Assembly: GCA_024403855.1 (NCBI GenBank)
Contig: JAKSRC010000006.1
Span: 20,236 to 84,235 of the forward strand
Source of the DNA: Saccharofermentans sp.
GTDB taxonomy: Bacteria; Bacillota; Clostridia; Saccharofermentanales; Saccharofermentanaceae
Direction of reading: 5' to 3'
DNA: 64,000 bases
Both the position numbers and the translations under genes were made by a program. Below the pieces are notes generated by a model. The model ran no database searches and was not told where the DNA came from. It was given only the letters and a program-made list of their open reading frames with translations. This document shows, in pieces, positions 9,180 to 19,123 of this stretch; position 1 is the stretch's first letter, and each line of letters opens with the position of its first letter.

Positions 9180-9269
9180 ACACAAAAAACAGTACTCATG
9201 ACCAATTATTAAGTGAAATAAAGGCCAAAGATTAGACTATGTGTTTTCGCAAATAAAAAAGTCCCTAAA

Positions 9270-9926
9270 TCAGCTCTGTGGAATGTAATCACTGATGCCT
9301 TTTGCAAATACTGCCGGCATCTCTTCTGCAAGGTCCATACCACCTGCGATTACTTTCTCTTTCGGAATAAGATTCTCCTCATAACCGCTTCCCAGACAAT
9401 AGTAAAGTGAACTTCCCTCACCGGTATGAGATCTCCTGTGCATCAGAATATTACCTATGATTTCAGAAGATCCATCGCCAATAGCTATAACCGGCACGGC
9501 ATTTTGTGAAATACAATCAAGAAGAGCTTCTTTTGCAGTATCAGACAGCTCCACGTCTCCGTAAATCACGATAAAAAGATATCTTGAGTAGTCATCCGGA
9601 AAAACTTCGTTTGTGACTTTCTCATTCTCGTCACGACTGACAATGTGGAAAGAGTGTCCTTTAACCGGAAGATTATCAAAAGAGACGGTTTCAGGAGAAA
9701 TAACCTGTGTAACAGACGCGATATGCTCATATTCCGAAGGCATCTCACCAATCCAGAATATAGTGATGTCCTGACCTGAAATCTCATCAAGTCTTGCATC
9801 AAGCGCCTGTTTACGGTCAATTACTTCCTGTCTTTTTGAAGTAGAACCAAAAAGGATTGCGATGAACAATAAGAACATCGCAGCGAAAAAAGTAAGAACA
9901 ACAAATCCTGTCTTACCTCTGCTCAT
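9270..9926 (-). CDS. Membrane-anchored protein of unknown function
   Basis: I do not recognise a family. The 218 residues start with a basic stretch and one helix (about 7-26, VVLTFFAAMFLLFIAILFG), followed by an extracytoplasmic domain with alternating strands and helices (ITIFWIGEMPSEYE, YLFIVIYGDVELS, VPVIAIGDGSSEI). The pattern suggests a small Rossmann-like alpha/beta domain anchored to the membrane, but no catalytic motif is obvious. The start lies two bases after the SseB gene stop, so it is very likely co-translated with it as the last gene of the malQ-glpK operon. Confidence 0.7.
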   Translation of the reverse strand: MSRGKTGFVVLTFFAAMFLLFIAILFGSTSKRQEVIDRKQALDARLDEISGQDITIFWIGEMPSEYEHIASVTQVISPETVSFDNLPVKGHSFHIVSRDENEKVTNEVFPDDYSRYLFIVIYGDVELSDTAKEALLDCISQNAVPVIAIGDGSSEIIGNILMHRRSHTGEGSSLYYCLGSGYEENLIPKEKVIAGGMDLAEEMPAVFAKGISDYIPQS

Positions 9927-9928
9927 TT

Positions 9929-10672
9929 TCAGTTGTCATCCCTTGCAACAAAAGGCTTAACACCTTCGATTACTTTCTGAGCAAAATCTTCACGACTCGA
10001 AACAACCATAGCATCCATGTTATCGAGATAAGGAAGGCTGTACTTCTTGAGGTTTTCGAGAGTGTAGTTCAAAGGTTCACCCTCGCCTTCGCAATTGGCA
10101 ACAATGAGCCAGATGAGGCGATCTGTGCCATTTTCGCGCATAAGTCTTACCCAGATTTCGGATACTGTAGGCTCGATCAGGAGATAACCTGATAACGCTT
10201 TCTTCAATTCCGGCGGATATTTGTCGGGCTCACCGACTTTTGCTGTGCCATCTCCTCCGATACCCATCTGGGCAGCGATCATCTTGAGCATGTCATAACC
10301 GAACAGAACTTCTTCTGAACCGGGATTAATAACAAATCCGGAGAGTCCCATCTGGGGTGCCATTACAACATCAATAAGATCTGCAAAGCCTGCGACTACG
10401 CCATTCTGCGGCTCTTTATTCTTTTCGAAAGCAACTTCAAAACTATCAGAATCGCAGTAAACGACCATATATTTAAGGCCTTTGGAATCGCTTACGGCAT
10501 GGAATCTGTAATCACCTTCGGAACCGTCAACAGGGACAAGGAATTTAGATACAGCTGCCTCTTTCAAAACGGCAATCATGTTCTCTTCTGAACTGTTATT
10601 TCTTATAGAACCGAGAAGTTCTACTAATTTCTCGTTCTCGATCTTCTCGATTTTTCCGCTGTTATCGCTCAT
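9929..10672 (-). CDS. SseB-family protein
   Basis: The 247 residues contain an SseB N-terminal domain, recognised by SKFLVPVDGSEGDYRFHAVSD (about 44-64), KYMVVYCDSD and the strand GFVINPGSEEVLFGYDML (about 128). The second half (about 150-245), with YPPELKKALSGYL and IWVRLMRENG, resembles the SseB C-terminal domain. SseB proteins were named for serine sensitivity in E. coli when overproduced; their biochemical role is not settled. The gene sits between an AEC transporter gene (15 bases upstream) and an unknown membrane protein gene (2 bases downstream), which suggests a shared transcript but does not fix its task. Confidence 0.8.
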   Translation of the reverse strand: MSDNSGKIEKIENEKLVELLGSIRNNSSEENMIAVLKEAAVSKFLVPVDGSEGDYRFHAVSDSKGLKYMVVYCDSDSFEVAFEKNKEPQNGVVAGFADLIDVVMAPQMGLSGFVINPGSEEVLFGYDMLKMIAAQMGIGGDGTAKVGEPDKYPPELKKALSGYLLIEPTVSEIWVRLMRENGTDRLIWLIVANCEGEGEPLNYTLENLKKYSLPYLDNMDAMVVSSREDFAQKVIEGVKPFVARDDN

Positions 10673-10687
10673 TTCCTTACCTCACTA

Positions 10688-11617
10688 TTAAAATACAAAT
10701 TTGACTGCCCATACCCAGAAAACAAGGGTTACGAGCATGAACACCATTGAAAGTGACACTGTTCTAGCCGCAAAATGTGGTGCGACATCGTGATTTTCCG
10801 AATACATAACGTTCATACTGCCACAAGGCAAAGCTCCCATAAGAACAATAACGCTCTTTGTCTCAGAAGACATCGGGAAGAAAAGTGATGCCAAAAGGAC
10901 CATGCCCATTATAAAAGCCGGCATCACAATAAGTCTCAGTGCTGAAACGATATATGCTTTCTTGTCTGTAAGGAGCTTTTTGAGCTTAACCTGAGCCAGC
11001 ATGGAACCCATAATCATCATAGACATAGGTACAGTCATATCGCCGATAAGCTTGAATGTTTCTCCTAAAAATGCAGGCATTCTCCATGGCAATACGAAAA
11101 GCACGATCGCAAGAACCGATGAAAGTGACACGGGATTCTTGAATATCTCGAAAACTCTGAATTTTGCTTTTCGCGAAAAGAGATATATCGCATATGTATA
11201 GAAAAACAGGTTATAGCAAAGATTAAATACAGCTGCGAGAAGAAGTCCGTATTTTCCAAATAATGACTCCATCAGAGGGAATCCTACAAATCCGGTATTC
11301 GCAAAAACCGTGCATGTAACCATGATCCTTCGTTCATCTTCAGGCATCTTTGCTTTTCGTAATGAAAGCCTCAATACAATAAGTGATGTCGCATAATATA
11401 CGATAGCGATAGAAGCACAGATAATCATGCCGTTTACGGCATCCAAAGAATACTCATGCTGACTGGAATTCAGGATCATGAACGGCAAAACGGCTGTAAG
11501 AAGGACCTTTGACAAAGCCTTTTCCGCTACGTGATCAATAACTTTGGTCTTATTCAGAACAAAGCCCAAAGCAAGGAATATCAATATTTTCGCGAAGACC
11601 AAATAAACCTGAACCAT
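10688..11617 (-). CDS. AEC-family (auxin efflux carrier-like) transporter
   Basis: The 309-residue protein has about ten predicted membrane helices in the usual two bundles of five. Family marks include the opening helix FAKILIFLALGFVLNKTKVI, the conserved NTGFVGFPL (about 110) and, in the second bundle, MTVPMSMMIMGSMLA (about 195) and LMGALPCGSMNVMY near the end. Members move malate, organic acids or other small anions; substrate cannot be told from sequence. It starts 4 bases after the glpK stop, so it is in the glpK operon. A link to glycerol or carbon overflow metabolism is only inference. Confidence 0.85.
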   Translation of the reverse strand: MVQVYLVFAKILIFLALGFVLNKTKVIDHVAEKALSKVLLTAVLPFMILNSSQHEYSLDAVNGMIICASIAIVYYATSLIVLRLSLRKAKMPEDERRIMVTCTVFANTGFVGFPLMESLFGKYGLLLAAVFNLCYNLFFYTYAIYLFSRKAKFRVFEIFKNPVSLSSVLAIVLFVLPWRMPAFLGETFKLIGDMTVPMSMMIMGSMLAQVKLKKLLTDKKAYIVSALRLIVMPAFIMGMVLLASLFFPMSSETKSVIVLMGALPCGSMNVMYSENHDVAPHFAARTVSLSMVFMLVTLVFWVWAVKFVF

Positions 11618-11621
11618 TAAA

Positions 11622-13160
11622 TCAATCGTTGCCTGAAAGAAGCGTTGCTCTTACGGCTGAACGATAACCCTCCATTTTCTCGGATACTTCATATGCTGAC
11701 ATTTTAGGGCTATACGAAGCACCAGCTTTATAGAACTGACTTGTCTGATCGACGGAATCAAATATACCGGCACTTATTCCGGCACAAAGGCCTACACCCA
11801 TGGCAGTCATCTCATCACTTAATGCTCTTGTGACTGTAACGCCCAAAAGGTCTGACTGAAGCTGCATAAGGAATGTGCTTGCACATACACCGCCGTCTAC
11901 TTTCATCTGACCTGCTTTAATGCCGGTGTCATCAGTCATGAGGTTAACTAATTCTGTTACCTGGTAAGCAATCGATTCGACGCCTGCTCTGACTATCTGA
12001 GCTCTGCCCGTACCTCTTGTAAGACCTGTTAAGATTCCTCTTGCATCAGGCTTCCAGTAAGGTGCGCCAAGTCCGGTAAATGCTGGAACAAGATATACTC
12101 CACCCGCATCTTCTATTGAATTACAAATAGGATCACAGTCAGATGGTGTACTAATGAAGCAAAGCTCATCTTTAAGCCAGCTTATAACAGAACCTGCCTG
12201 GAAAATACTTCCTTCGAGAGCGTAACTTGTTACACCGTTAACTGACCATGCACAGGAAGTAAGAAGTCCGTTCTTGGAGAATACCGGCTCTGTACCGAGA
12301 TTCATAAGTGTGAAACTTCCTGTTCCGTATGTGGTTTTGGAATCACCTTTATTTATTGCGTTCTGGCCCAACAAAGCGGCCGGCTGATCGCCTAACACAC
12401 CGGTTATCTTAACTCCGTTTATGGACATGAGAACTTCTATCTCTTCATCCGTAAATCCGGAATCTTTCAAGGTAAATTCGTTGAGATCGATCTTGCCGTA
12501 ATCAGCACAGGACTCCAGTGGCTTTGCGAGCGCCTTTTCGGGAATTCCGAAAAGATCCAGAAATACCTTGTCGTATTCTTTCTTTGCTATGTCGAAAAGC
12601 ATTGTTCGTGAGCAATTCGAATAGTCTGAAGCATAAGACTTACCGCCTGTAAGCCTGTATACCAGGAATCCGTCAATCGTCGAAAGCAGAACTTCTCCGG
12701 CTTCACAGCGCTCTTTCAGATCCCTGTTATTTTCGATAAGCCAACGCATTTTGGTAGCAGAAAAATAAGGGTCGATCTTAAGACCTGTAATCTCCGTAAT
12801 TCTTCTGCTCTGCTCTCTTATCTCAGGGCGTCTGCAGATATCTGAAGTTCTTCTGCACTGCCAGACTATTGCCTTATCCAAAGGCTTACCTGTCAGCGAA
12901 AAGGCAACAGTCGTCTCACGCTGGTTAGTTATACCCATGCAAGCGATATTGCCCTTTGCTTCAGGATGCTCCATTAAAAGCATTGAAATAGCTTTGAGAA
13001 CAGAGAGATATATTTCCTCTGCATCGTGACTTACCCATCCCGGCTGAGGATAGTACTGCTTAAATGGCACATGCGTACCATTAGAAAGATTACCGTCCTC
13101 ATCGAGGAGAAAAGCCTTTGTGGAAGTCGTTCCCTGATCGATGCAAAGAATATATCTCAT
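11622..13160 (-). CDS. glpK: Glycerol kinase
   Basis: This FGGY-family kinase phosphorylates glycerol to sn-glycerol 3-phosphate. The 512-residue product starts MRYILCIDQGTTSTKAFLLD with the phosphate-1 motif. It carries the substrate segment QWQCRRT-like (IVWQCRRTSD, about 80), FSATKMRWL (about 134), and the ATP site GDQPAALLGQ (about 260) and GTGSFTLMN. The FGGY signature region is GLGAPYWKPDARG (about 360). Of two nearby ATGs I chose 13160, seven bases after AAGGAG; the other (13166) is too close. It lies between malQ (11 bases) and the AEC transporter (4 bases). No glycerol facilitator or glycerol-3-phosphate dehydrogenase gene is nearby. Confidence 0.95.
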   Translation of the reverse strand: MRYILCIDQGTTSTKAFLLDEDGNLSNGTHVPFKQYYPQPGWVSHDAEEIYLSVLKAISMLLMEHPEAKGNIACMGITNQRETTVAFSLTGKPLDKAIVWQCRRTSDICRRPEIREQSRRITEITGLKIDPYFSATKMRWLIENNRDLKERCEAGEVLLSTIDGFLVYRLTGGKSYASDYSNCSRTMLFDIAKKEYDKVFLDLFGIPEKALAKPLESCADYGKIDLNEFTLKDSGFTDEEIEVLMSINGVKITGVLGDQPAALLGQNAINKGDSKTTYGTGSFTLMNLGTEPVFSKNGLLTSCAWSVNGVTSYALEGSIFQAGSVISWLKDELCFISTPSDCDPICNSIEDAGGVYLVPAFTGLGAPYWKPDARGILTGLTRGTGRAQIVRAGVESIAYQVTELVNLMTDDTGIKAGQMKVDGGVCASTFLMQLQSDLLGVTVTRALSDEMTAMGVGLCAGISAGIFDSVDQTSQFYKAGASYSPKMSAYEVSEKMEGYRSAVRATLLSGND

Positions 13161-13171
13161 TAGCATTCTCC

Positions 13172-14797
13172 TTATCTGAAATAGATTCGGTTAAGATCCT
13201 GGTACCATTTGTTATCGATGGAATCCAAGTCCTCTTTTGTAAACCTTACAACCCAGTTGCCGGTAGGTGTTCCGGGAATATTCATTCTCGTATCAGCACC
13301 ATAACCTAACATATCCTGGATAGGAATGATCGTAACATCAGCGTGGCTCATCCAGAGTGTCTTGATAATCGATCTGCATGAACCGCTGTGTGAACCGCCA
13401 TCGCCCCAGTTATCGCCTGTAAATCCACAATATTCAAGGCAAGTCTTACGAACATCTTCTCTGCTGTCCCAAAGCCATCCGAGAATTGTGTTGTTATCGT
13501 GTGTGCCTGTATAAGCTACACAATTCTTGTTGTAGTTATGAGGCAGGAATGAACTGTCGTCACCGGGATAGAATGTAAACTGCATTACGCGCATTCCGGG
13601 AATTCCGACTTTGCTCATAAAGTCCGCAAGATCAGGTGTAACTTCACCAAGGTCTTCAGCGATAAGTCTTGATCTGTCATTGAATTTCTTATCGTAAGCC
13701 GCAAAGAAGTCATGGCCAGGACCAGGAATCCACTTACCATCTCTTGCATTCTCAGCATTCGCATCAATCTCGCAGTAAGAAGAGAAAGCGCGGAAATGGT
13801 CAATTCTCAGATAGTCGAAAAGCTTGAAGTTGTCCTCAAGTCTTGACATCCACCATGAATAGCCATCTTCTTTCATCTTCTTCCAGTCGTAGATAGGGTT
13901 ACCCCAGAGCTGTCCGTCTTCACAGAAGTAATCCGGAGGTACGCCTGCAACAGAATCGAAAACGAGAGCTTCCGGCTTAGGTTTTCTGGGTTCCTTAAAA
14001 GGTTCGCCCTTCTCATCAACCTCACCTTTTTCGATGGCCTTCTTGTACTTATCCATCGCCTTCTCGTATTCTTTGCGAATCTTATTAACCTTGGTTGCGG
14101 AAGCCATCTTGAAGAAATCTCTGCTTGCCCAAACGTCAGCGGAATCTCCGGAAACGTAGAACGGAATATCACCGATAATGGAGATGCCGAGATCGTTGAT
14201 CTCTTTCTTGATAGTAGACCATTCATCAAAGAACAGATACTGAACGAATCCGTGATATCTGTAGTTCGGATTATTCTTAAGTCCGTCTACAGCATCCTTA
14301 TCGTAATTTTTAAGGCTTGTATCAGACCATTCCCACCACGGCTTGCCGAAATCAGCATCCTTGACAGTCTGGTAAGCTGCAACATCCTGAACCCACTTAT
14401 TCTTTTCAATGAACTTATCAGCTTTTGCGAGCAAATCCTTATCCGCACGGTCAAAGGCCTTTCTCAAAAGTTCATCTCTGTTGGTTCTCAAGAAATCGTA
14501 GTCAATACGCCACTTGTTCTGGGTATATTCAGCCTGCTGAACTTCAGCAGATGTAAGAAGTCCTCTCTTTTCGAGTCTTCTCGGATCGATAAAAAGCCAG
14601 TTACCTGCAAAAGCTGAAAAGCTCTGATAGGGTGAATTACCCATACCAGGGTACGAAAAAGGCAATACCTGCCAGTATTTCATTCCCTGTGAAGCCAACT
14701 GCTTCGCAAAATCGATTGCTTCCTGCCCGATAACGCCCGTCCCGAAAGGGCCCGGCAGGGAGCTAATGTGCATAAGAACGCCACCTCCACGTCTCAT
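13172..14797 (-). CDS. malQ: 4-alpha-glucanotransferase (GH77, amylomaltase)
   Basis: MalQ transfers maltosyl and longer glucans between maltodextrins in glycogen and maltodextrin use. The 541 residues match GH77: RGGGVLMHISSLPGPFGTGVIG at the N-terminus, GDIPFYVSGDSADVWA (about 192), the nucleophile Asp in LRIDHFRAF (about 331), acid/base Glu in LIAEDLGEVT (about 380) and YTGTHDNNTI (about 430). A Lys/Glu-rich insertion (about 230-265) interrupts the region after the first conserved loop. It is the first gene of malQ-glpK-AEC-sseB-unknown and is divergent from prfC. A TATAAT on the minus strand in the 72-base gap (about 14852-14847) may be its -10, with a poor -35. Confidence 0.95.
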   Translation of the reverse strand: MRRGGGVLMHISSLPGPFGTGVIGQEAIDFAKQLASQGMKYWQVLPFSYPGMGNSPYQSFSAFAGNWLFIDPRRLEKRGLLTSAEVQQAEYTQNKWRIDYDFLRTNRDELLRKAFDRADKDLLAKADKFIEKNKWVQDVAAYQTVKDADFGKPWWEWSDTSLKNYDKDAVDGLKNNPNYRYHGFVQYLFFDEWSTIKKEINDLGISIIGDIPFYVSGDSADVWASRDFFKMASATKVNKIRKEYEKAMDKYKKAIEKGEVDEKGEPFKEPRKPKPEALVFDSVAGVPPDYFCEDGQLWGNPIYDWKKMKEDGYSWWMSRLEDNFKLFDYLRIDHFRAFSSYCEIDANAENARDGKWIPGPGHDFFAAYDKKFNDRSRLIAEDLGEVTPDLADFMSKVGIPGMRVMQFTFYPGDDSSFLPHNYNKNCVAYTGTHDNNTILGWLWDSREDVRKTCLEYCGFTGDNWGDGGSHSGSCRSIIKTLWMSHADVTIIPIQDMLGYGADTRMNIPGTPTGNWVVRFTKEDLDSIDNKWYQDLNRIYFR

Positions 14798-14869
14798 TGT
14801 TTGTAATTCCTTTCCTTCTTTTATATAATTACTTGTCTATCAGGATATTATACATTTATTGAGGGTAAA

Positions 14870-16474
14870 ATGAATTCAGTTGATGAAATTAAAAGACGTC
14901 GTACATTTGCGATAATCTCGCACCCTGACGCCGGTAAGACCACAATTACGGAAAAGCTCCTCCTTTACGGTGGTGCTATTCACCAGGCTGGCTCCGTCAA
15001 AGCACGTAAAGCTCAGCGCCATGCCACATCCGACTGGATGGAAATCGAGAAAAAGCGTGGTATTTCAGTTACTTCTTCCGTAATGCAGTTTGAATACGAT
15101 GGATGTCACATTAACATTCTTGATACTCCTGGCCACCAGGACTTCTCAGAGGACACATACAGAACACTCTGCGCTGCTGACTCTGCGGTAATGGTCCTTG
15201 ACGGTGCGAAGGGTGTCGAGACACAGACAATAAAGCTCTTCCAGGTATGTAGAAGAAGAGGAATTCCGATCTTCACATTCATCAACAAGATGGACCGTGC
15301 AGCTAAGAATCCCTTTGATCTCATGGATGAGCTCGAAAAGGTATTGGGCATAAGATCAGTTCCTATCAACTGGCCTATTGGTACAGATGGTGACTTCGAA
15401 GGCGTTTACGAGCGTTCTTCACGTAATGTCCTTCTTTTCGACCGTGAGAACAACGATCACGGTGCTTCAATGGTTACACAGAACGTTTCAGGTATCGACG
15501 ATCCCAAGCTCGATGAAATGCTTATGACAGGACACCTTGAAACACTCAGAAACGATATTGAACTTCTTGATATGGCAGGCGACGAGCTTGACATGGATAA
15601 GGTGCTCAAGGGTGAACTCACTCCTGTATTCTTCGGTTCTGCTATCACGAACTTTGGTGTCGAGCCCTTCTTGCAGCACTTCCTCAAGATGAGCCCCGGC
15701 CCTGCAGCACATCACACTTCCGACAACATCGTTGAACCGGAAGATCCGATGTTCTCAGGCTTTGTATTCAAGATCCAGGCTAACATGGATCCTTCTCACC
15801 GCGACCGTATGGCATTTATCCGTATCTGCTCCGGTCAGTACGAGAAGAATATGACTGTCAACCTTATGCGTACAGGCAAGAAGATCACACTCGCACAGCC
15901 CCAGCAGTTTATGGCTCAGGACAGAGCTATAACAGAAGAGGCTTATGCAGGTGACATCATCGGTATTTTCGATCCGGGTAACTTCAGAATCGGCGATACG
16001 ATCATTTCTACAAACAGAAAGTTCGAGTTCGATCCTATCCCGGTATTCGCACCTGAGAACTTTGCACGTGTAGAGCCTAAGGACTCAATGAAGCGTAAGC
16101 AGTTCCTTAAAGGTATTGAACAGCTTTCACAGGAAGGTGCCGTTCAGCTTTATAAGCAGCCGAACATCGGTACTGAGACCTATGTAATGGGCGTTGTCGG
16201 TATTCTCCAGTTTGACGTTCTTGAATACAGATTGAAGTCTGAGTACAACGTTGATATCGTAAGAACACCTCTTCCCTATCGTCTTGCTCGCTGGGTAAAG
16301 TCTGAAGTTGAAGGCTTCGATCCTAAGGATATGACTCTTACTTCCACATCACTCCTTGTTGTCGACAGAGACGAAGCACCGGTAGTTCTTTTCGAGTCTG
16401 AGTGGGCTGTTGACTGGGCTATTGATCACAACGAGAAGTACAAGCTCTCATTCGAGAATATCAACTCAAAGTAA
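14870..16474 (+). CDS. prfC: Peptide chain release factor 3
   Basis: RF3 is a translational GTPase that removes RF1/RF2 from the ribosome after peptide release. The 534 residues show G1 SHPDAGKTT (about 17), a switch I region RKAQRHATSDWMEIEKKRGI, G3 DTPGHQDFSEDT (about 84), and G4 NKMD (about 137), followed by domain II and the RF3 C-terminal domain (FDVLEYRLKSEYNVD, about 448). The length is typical. The ribosome site TTGAGGG lies close before the ATG. It is the only plus-strand gene in the first 28 kb and ends at a hairpin shared with ftsH. Confidence 0.96.
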   Translation: MNSVDEIKRRRTFAIISHPDAGKTTITEKLLLYGGAIHQAGSVKARKAQRHATSDWMEIEKKRGISVTSSVMQFEYDGCHINILDTPGHQDFSEDTYRTLCAADSAVMVLDGAKGVETQTIKLFQVCRRRGIPIFTFINKMDRAAKNPFDLMDELEKVLGIRSVPINWPIGTDGDFEGVYERSSRNVLLFDRENNDHGASMVTQNVSGIDDPKLDEMLMTGHLETLRNDIELLDMAGDELDMDKVLKGELTPVFFGSAITNFGVEPFLQHFLKMSPGPAAHHTSDNIVEPEDPMFSGFVFKIQANMDPSHRDRMAFIRICSGQYEKNMTVNLMRTGKKITLAQPQQFMAQDRAITEEAYAGDIIGIFDPGNFRIGDTIISTNRKFEFDPIPVFAPENFARVEPKDSMKRKQFLKGIEQLSQEGAVQLYKQPNIGTETYVMGVVGILQFDVLEYRLKSEYNVDIVRTPLPYRLARWVKSEVEGFDPKDMTLTSTSLLVVDRDEAPVVLFESEWAVDWAIDHNEKYKLSFENINSK

Positions 16475-16500
16475 TAGACATACGAAAATTTACCAACAAA

Positions 16501-16527
16501 AAAGGGTTATCAAATCGATAACCCTTT
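16501..16527. terminator. Bidirectional terminator between prfC and ftsH
   Basis: An 11-bp stem (16501-16511 with 16517-16527) encloses a five-base loop. T-rich sequence follows on the plus side and A-rich sequence precedes it, so it can stop both converging transcripts. Confidence 0.85.
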
Positions 16528-16549
16528 TTGATTACTCATTTTGATTCAA

Positions 16550-18586
16550 TCAGTCTGACGGACCGGGATCATTATAATCGTCGTTATCTGCAACTGTTGA
16601 AGCAGGCTTGATGTGAATATTCTGAAGTGGATCAGACGGAGCGACAGTTGCTGCTTCTGTATCTGTGTTTGTAATCTCAGATACGGGAGTAAAATCAATA
16701 CCGGAATAATCCTGCGGGAAAACAGAACTCAAATCACCATTAGCGAGATAGAGTTTCTCGAAGTCAGGACCATCAACAGTAAGCTTGTCGTAAAGTCTTC
16801 TGACAAGACCTTCAACAATATCACGCTTCTCGATAAGGATTCTCTTGGTATCCTCATAGCAGGTGTCAATGATGCCCTTGATCTCTTCATCGATCTCAGC
16901 AGCAGTCTTATCAGAATAGCTCTGAACCTGACCCATTGAATAACCAAGGAATACTTCCTCATTCTCATCACCGAAGACCATATTACGGAATTTCTTAGAG
17001 AAACCATAACGCTTGATCATGTTCTTTGCGATGTTATTGCACTGCTGCAAATCGGAAGAAGCACCGGTTGATACTTCACCAAGGAATACTTCCTCAGCAG
17101 CACGTCCACCCAAGGACATCTTGATCGTATCGAGGAGCATCTTCTCTGTGTAGAAATCTGTATCCTCGACAGGCTTATAAGCAGTGAAACCGCCTGCTCT
17201 GCCTACCGGAATAATAGTTACTCTGTCTACCTTCTCAAACTCAGATGTAGCACGGAGAACAACAGCGTGACCTGCTTCGTGATAAGCGGTAAGGCGCTTA
17301 ACCTTGTCACTGAGCTTCTTGGAATTCTTCTGGGGACCCATCTGAACTCTGAATGTAGCATCAGTGATCTCCTTCATAGTAATCTCCTTCTTGTTGTGAC
17401 GAGCTGTCATAAGAGCAGCTTCGTTAAGGAGATTTTCAAGATCAGCTCCAGTAAAACCAACTGTGGAAAGAGCAACCTCGTGAAGATCTACATCACTTGC
17501 GAGAGGCTTCTTGCGTGCATGAATGTGAAGAATAGCTTCACGCTCATCTGCGTCAGGCATATTGACCATGATACGTCTGTCAAAACGACCCGGACGAAGA
17601 AGTGCGGGGTCAAGGACATCAACACGGTTAGTAGCTGCCATAACAATTACGTTGGAAGTAACATCGAAACCGTCCATTTCAACGAGGATCTGGTTCAATG
17701 TCTGCTCACGCTCATCCTGTCCACCGCCAAGGCCTGCGCCTCTCTTACGGCCGACAGCATCGATTTCATCGATAAATACTACTGAAGGGGATTCCTTCTT
17801 TGCATCAGCGAAAAGTGATCTTACACGGGAAGCACCTACACCTACGAGCATTTCGACGAAGTCGGAACCTGAGATGTAGAAGAATTTAACGCCTGCCTCA
17901 CCAGCTACGGCTCTTGCAAGCAATGTCTTACCTGTACCAGGAGCGCCATAAAGGAGAACACCCTTAGGAATCTTTGCTCCGAGCTGCTGATACTTCTTCG
18001 GATTCTTAAGGAAGTCAACGATCTCCTGGAGCTCTTCCTTCTCTTCGATAGAACCTGCGACATCAGAGAACTTAACCTTATCCTTGCTAGGATCGGAAAC
18101 TCTTGCACGGTTATTACCGAAGCTGAATACGCTGTTGCCGTCTCTGCCCTGTCTTGTGATATTCATAAACAGAACAACCACAATGATAAGAGATACTACG
18201 AAGAGCACAACATTGATTATGATCGACCAGTCAAAAGGCTCTGTGTAGTTATAACCGGCAATCTTGCCATCAGCCTTATATGCTTCAAGCTTTAATACGA
18301 GATCATCAATGAACTCGTAAGGAATATCCTGTGTAACCTGTGAAGCAACTCCACTCTCATTCTTGTAAGATACGAGTACTGCTGTACCCTTGATCTCGAC
18401 CTGAATCTCTTCATTCTTCTCATCATCGAGGATAGCCATTACATCAGACAGAGTAGCTTTCTCCTTCTGTCCGTAGTTGCCTCCGAATACGATAGTCGAA
18501 AATGCGATCAGCACGACTATCATGATGATGTAGAAGAACAGTCCGCCGCCTATCGGCTTTGAATTTTTCTCTTTCTTATCTGCCAC
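16550..18586 (-). CDS. ftsH: ATP-dependent zinc metalloprotease FtsH
   Basis: FtsH is a membrane AAA+ protease that degrades misfolded membrane proteins and regulators. The 678 residues have a first helix (about 14-30), a small extracytoplasmic domain, and a second helix (about 118-142). The AAA domain has Walker A GAPGTGKT (about 213), Walker [12 protein letters not shown] (about 268) and an SRH with [20 protein letters not shown]. The zinc site is HEAGH (about 432), with a third ligand Asp in SSDLQQ. The tail is acidic and disordered. It ends the long rpsF-to-ftsH gene run, starting 6 bases after hpt, the standard Bacillota tilS-hpt-ftsH order. Confidence 0.97.
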   Translation of the reverse strand: MADKKEKNSKPIGGGLFFYIIMIVVLIAFSTIVFGGNYGQKEKATLSDVMAILDDEKNEEIQVEIKGTAVLVSYKNESGVASQVTQDIPYEFIDDLVLKLEAYKADGKIAGYNYTEPFDWSIIINVVLFVVSLIIVVVLFMNITRQGRDGNSVFSFGNNRARVSDPSKDKVKFSDVAGSIEEKEELQEIVDFLKNPKKYQQLGAKIPKGVLLYGAPGTGKTLLARAVAGEAGVKFFYISGSDFVEMLVGVGASRVRSLFADAKKESPSVVFIDEIDAVGRKRGAGLGGGQDEREQTLNQILVEMDGFDVTSNVIVMAATNRVDVLDPALLRPGRFDRRIMVNMPDADEREAILHIHARKKPLASDVDLHEVALSTVGFTGADLENLLNEAALMTARHNKKEITMKEITDATFRVQMGPQKNSKKLSDKVKRLTAYHEAGHAVVLRATSEFEKVDRVTIIPVGRAGGFTAYKPVEDTDFYTEKMLLDTIKMSLGGRAAEEVFLGEVSTGASSDLQQCNNIAKNMIKRYGFSKKFRNMVFGDENEEVFLGYSMGQVQSYSDKTAAEIDEEIKGIIDTCYEDTKRILIEKRDIVEGLVRRLYDKLTVDGPDFEKLYLANGDLSSVFPQDYSGIDFTPVSEITNTDTEAATVAPSDPLQNIHIKPASTVADNDDYNDPGPSD

Positions 18587-18592
18587 TTTCTC

Positions 18593-19117
18593 TTATTCCT
18601 TTCTGACGATTCTGACATCGTCAAAATCCCTGTATTTGCCGTCAAGGTCAAGACCATATCCGACAATGAACTCATCAGGTACTGTGATTCCATTGTAATC
18701 AGGTACCAGGTCGTTAACTCTTCTGCTCGGCTTATCGAATGCCGTACAGATCTTAAGGGACTTGGGTTGTCTCTCAAGGAGTAAATCCTTAAGAAGTGCA
18801 AGCGTTCTGCCTGTGTCGATAATGTCCTCAACGATAACGACATTCATGTCCTTAATATCGTATGACATATCTTTCTTGATCTTAAGTTCACCTGTGGAGA
18901 ACTCACCTACATAAGAAGACACCTGCATAAAATCGACAATTACAGGCATCTCAAGACGTCTTACGAGGTCTGCAGTAAAGATAAATGCTCCAGTAAGGAT
19001 TCCTACGACAACAAGAGGTTCGCCCTTGTAATCGCGGTTAAGTTCGTTGCTGACGCGATCAAGCATCTGCTCGATCTCACTATGAGAAATCAACACCTTA
19101 TCTGTATTTAAACTCAT
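18593..19117 (-). CDS. hpt: Hypoxanthine-guanine phosphoribosyltransferase
   Basis: This enzyme makes IMP or GMP from hypoxanthine or guanine and PRPP. The 174-residue protein has the PRPP loop VVIVEDIIDTGRTL (about 94-107), the flexible-loop segment MQVSSYVGEFSTG (about 64) and base-site residues near VPDEFIVGYGLDL (about 143). The length and order of motifs match Bacillota Hpt. It lies 6 bases after tilS and 6 before ftsH. In Bacillus, Hpt and TilS of this cluster bind each other and act on ftsH expression; whether that holds here is inference. With xpt at 9 kb the organism has purine-base salvage for all oxypurines. Confidence 0.95.
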   Translation of the reverse strand: MSLNTDKVLISHSEIEQMLDRVSNELNRDYKGEPLVVVGILTGAFIFTADLVRRLEMPVIVDFMQVSSYVGEFSTGELKIKKDMSYDIKDMNVVIVEDIIDTGRTLALLKDLLLERQPKSLKICTAFDKPSRRVNDLVPDYNGITVPDEFIVGYGLDLDGKYRDFDDVRIVRKE

Positions 19118-19123
19118 CCTACT

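Noticed and set aside
9102..9185. N-terminal extension of Xpt from a TTG at 9185
   Set aside because: The start lies within the -35 region of the operon promoter, so it would not be on the mRNA.
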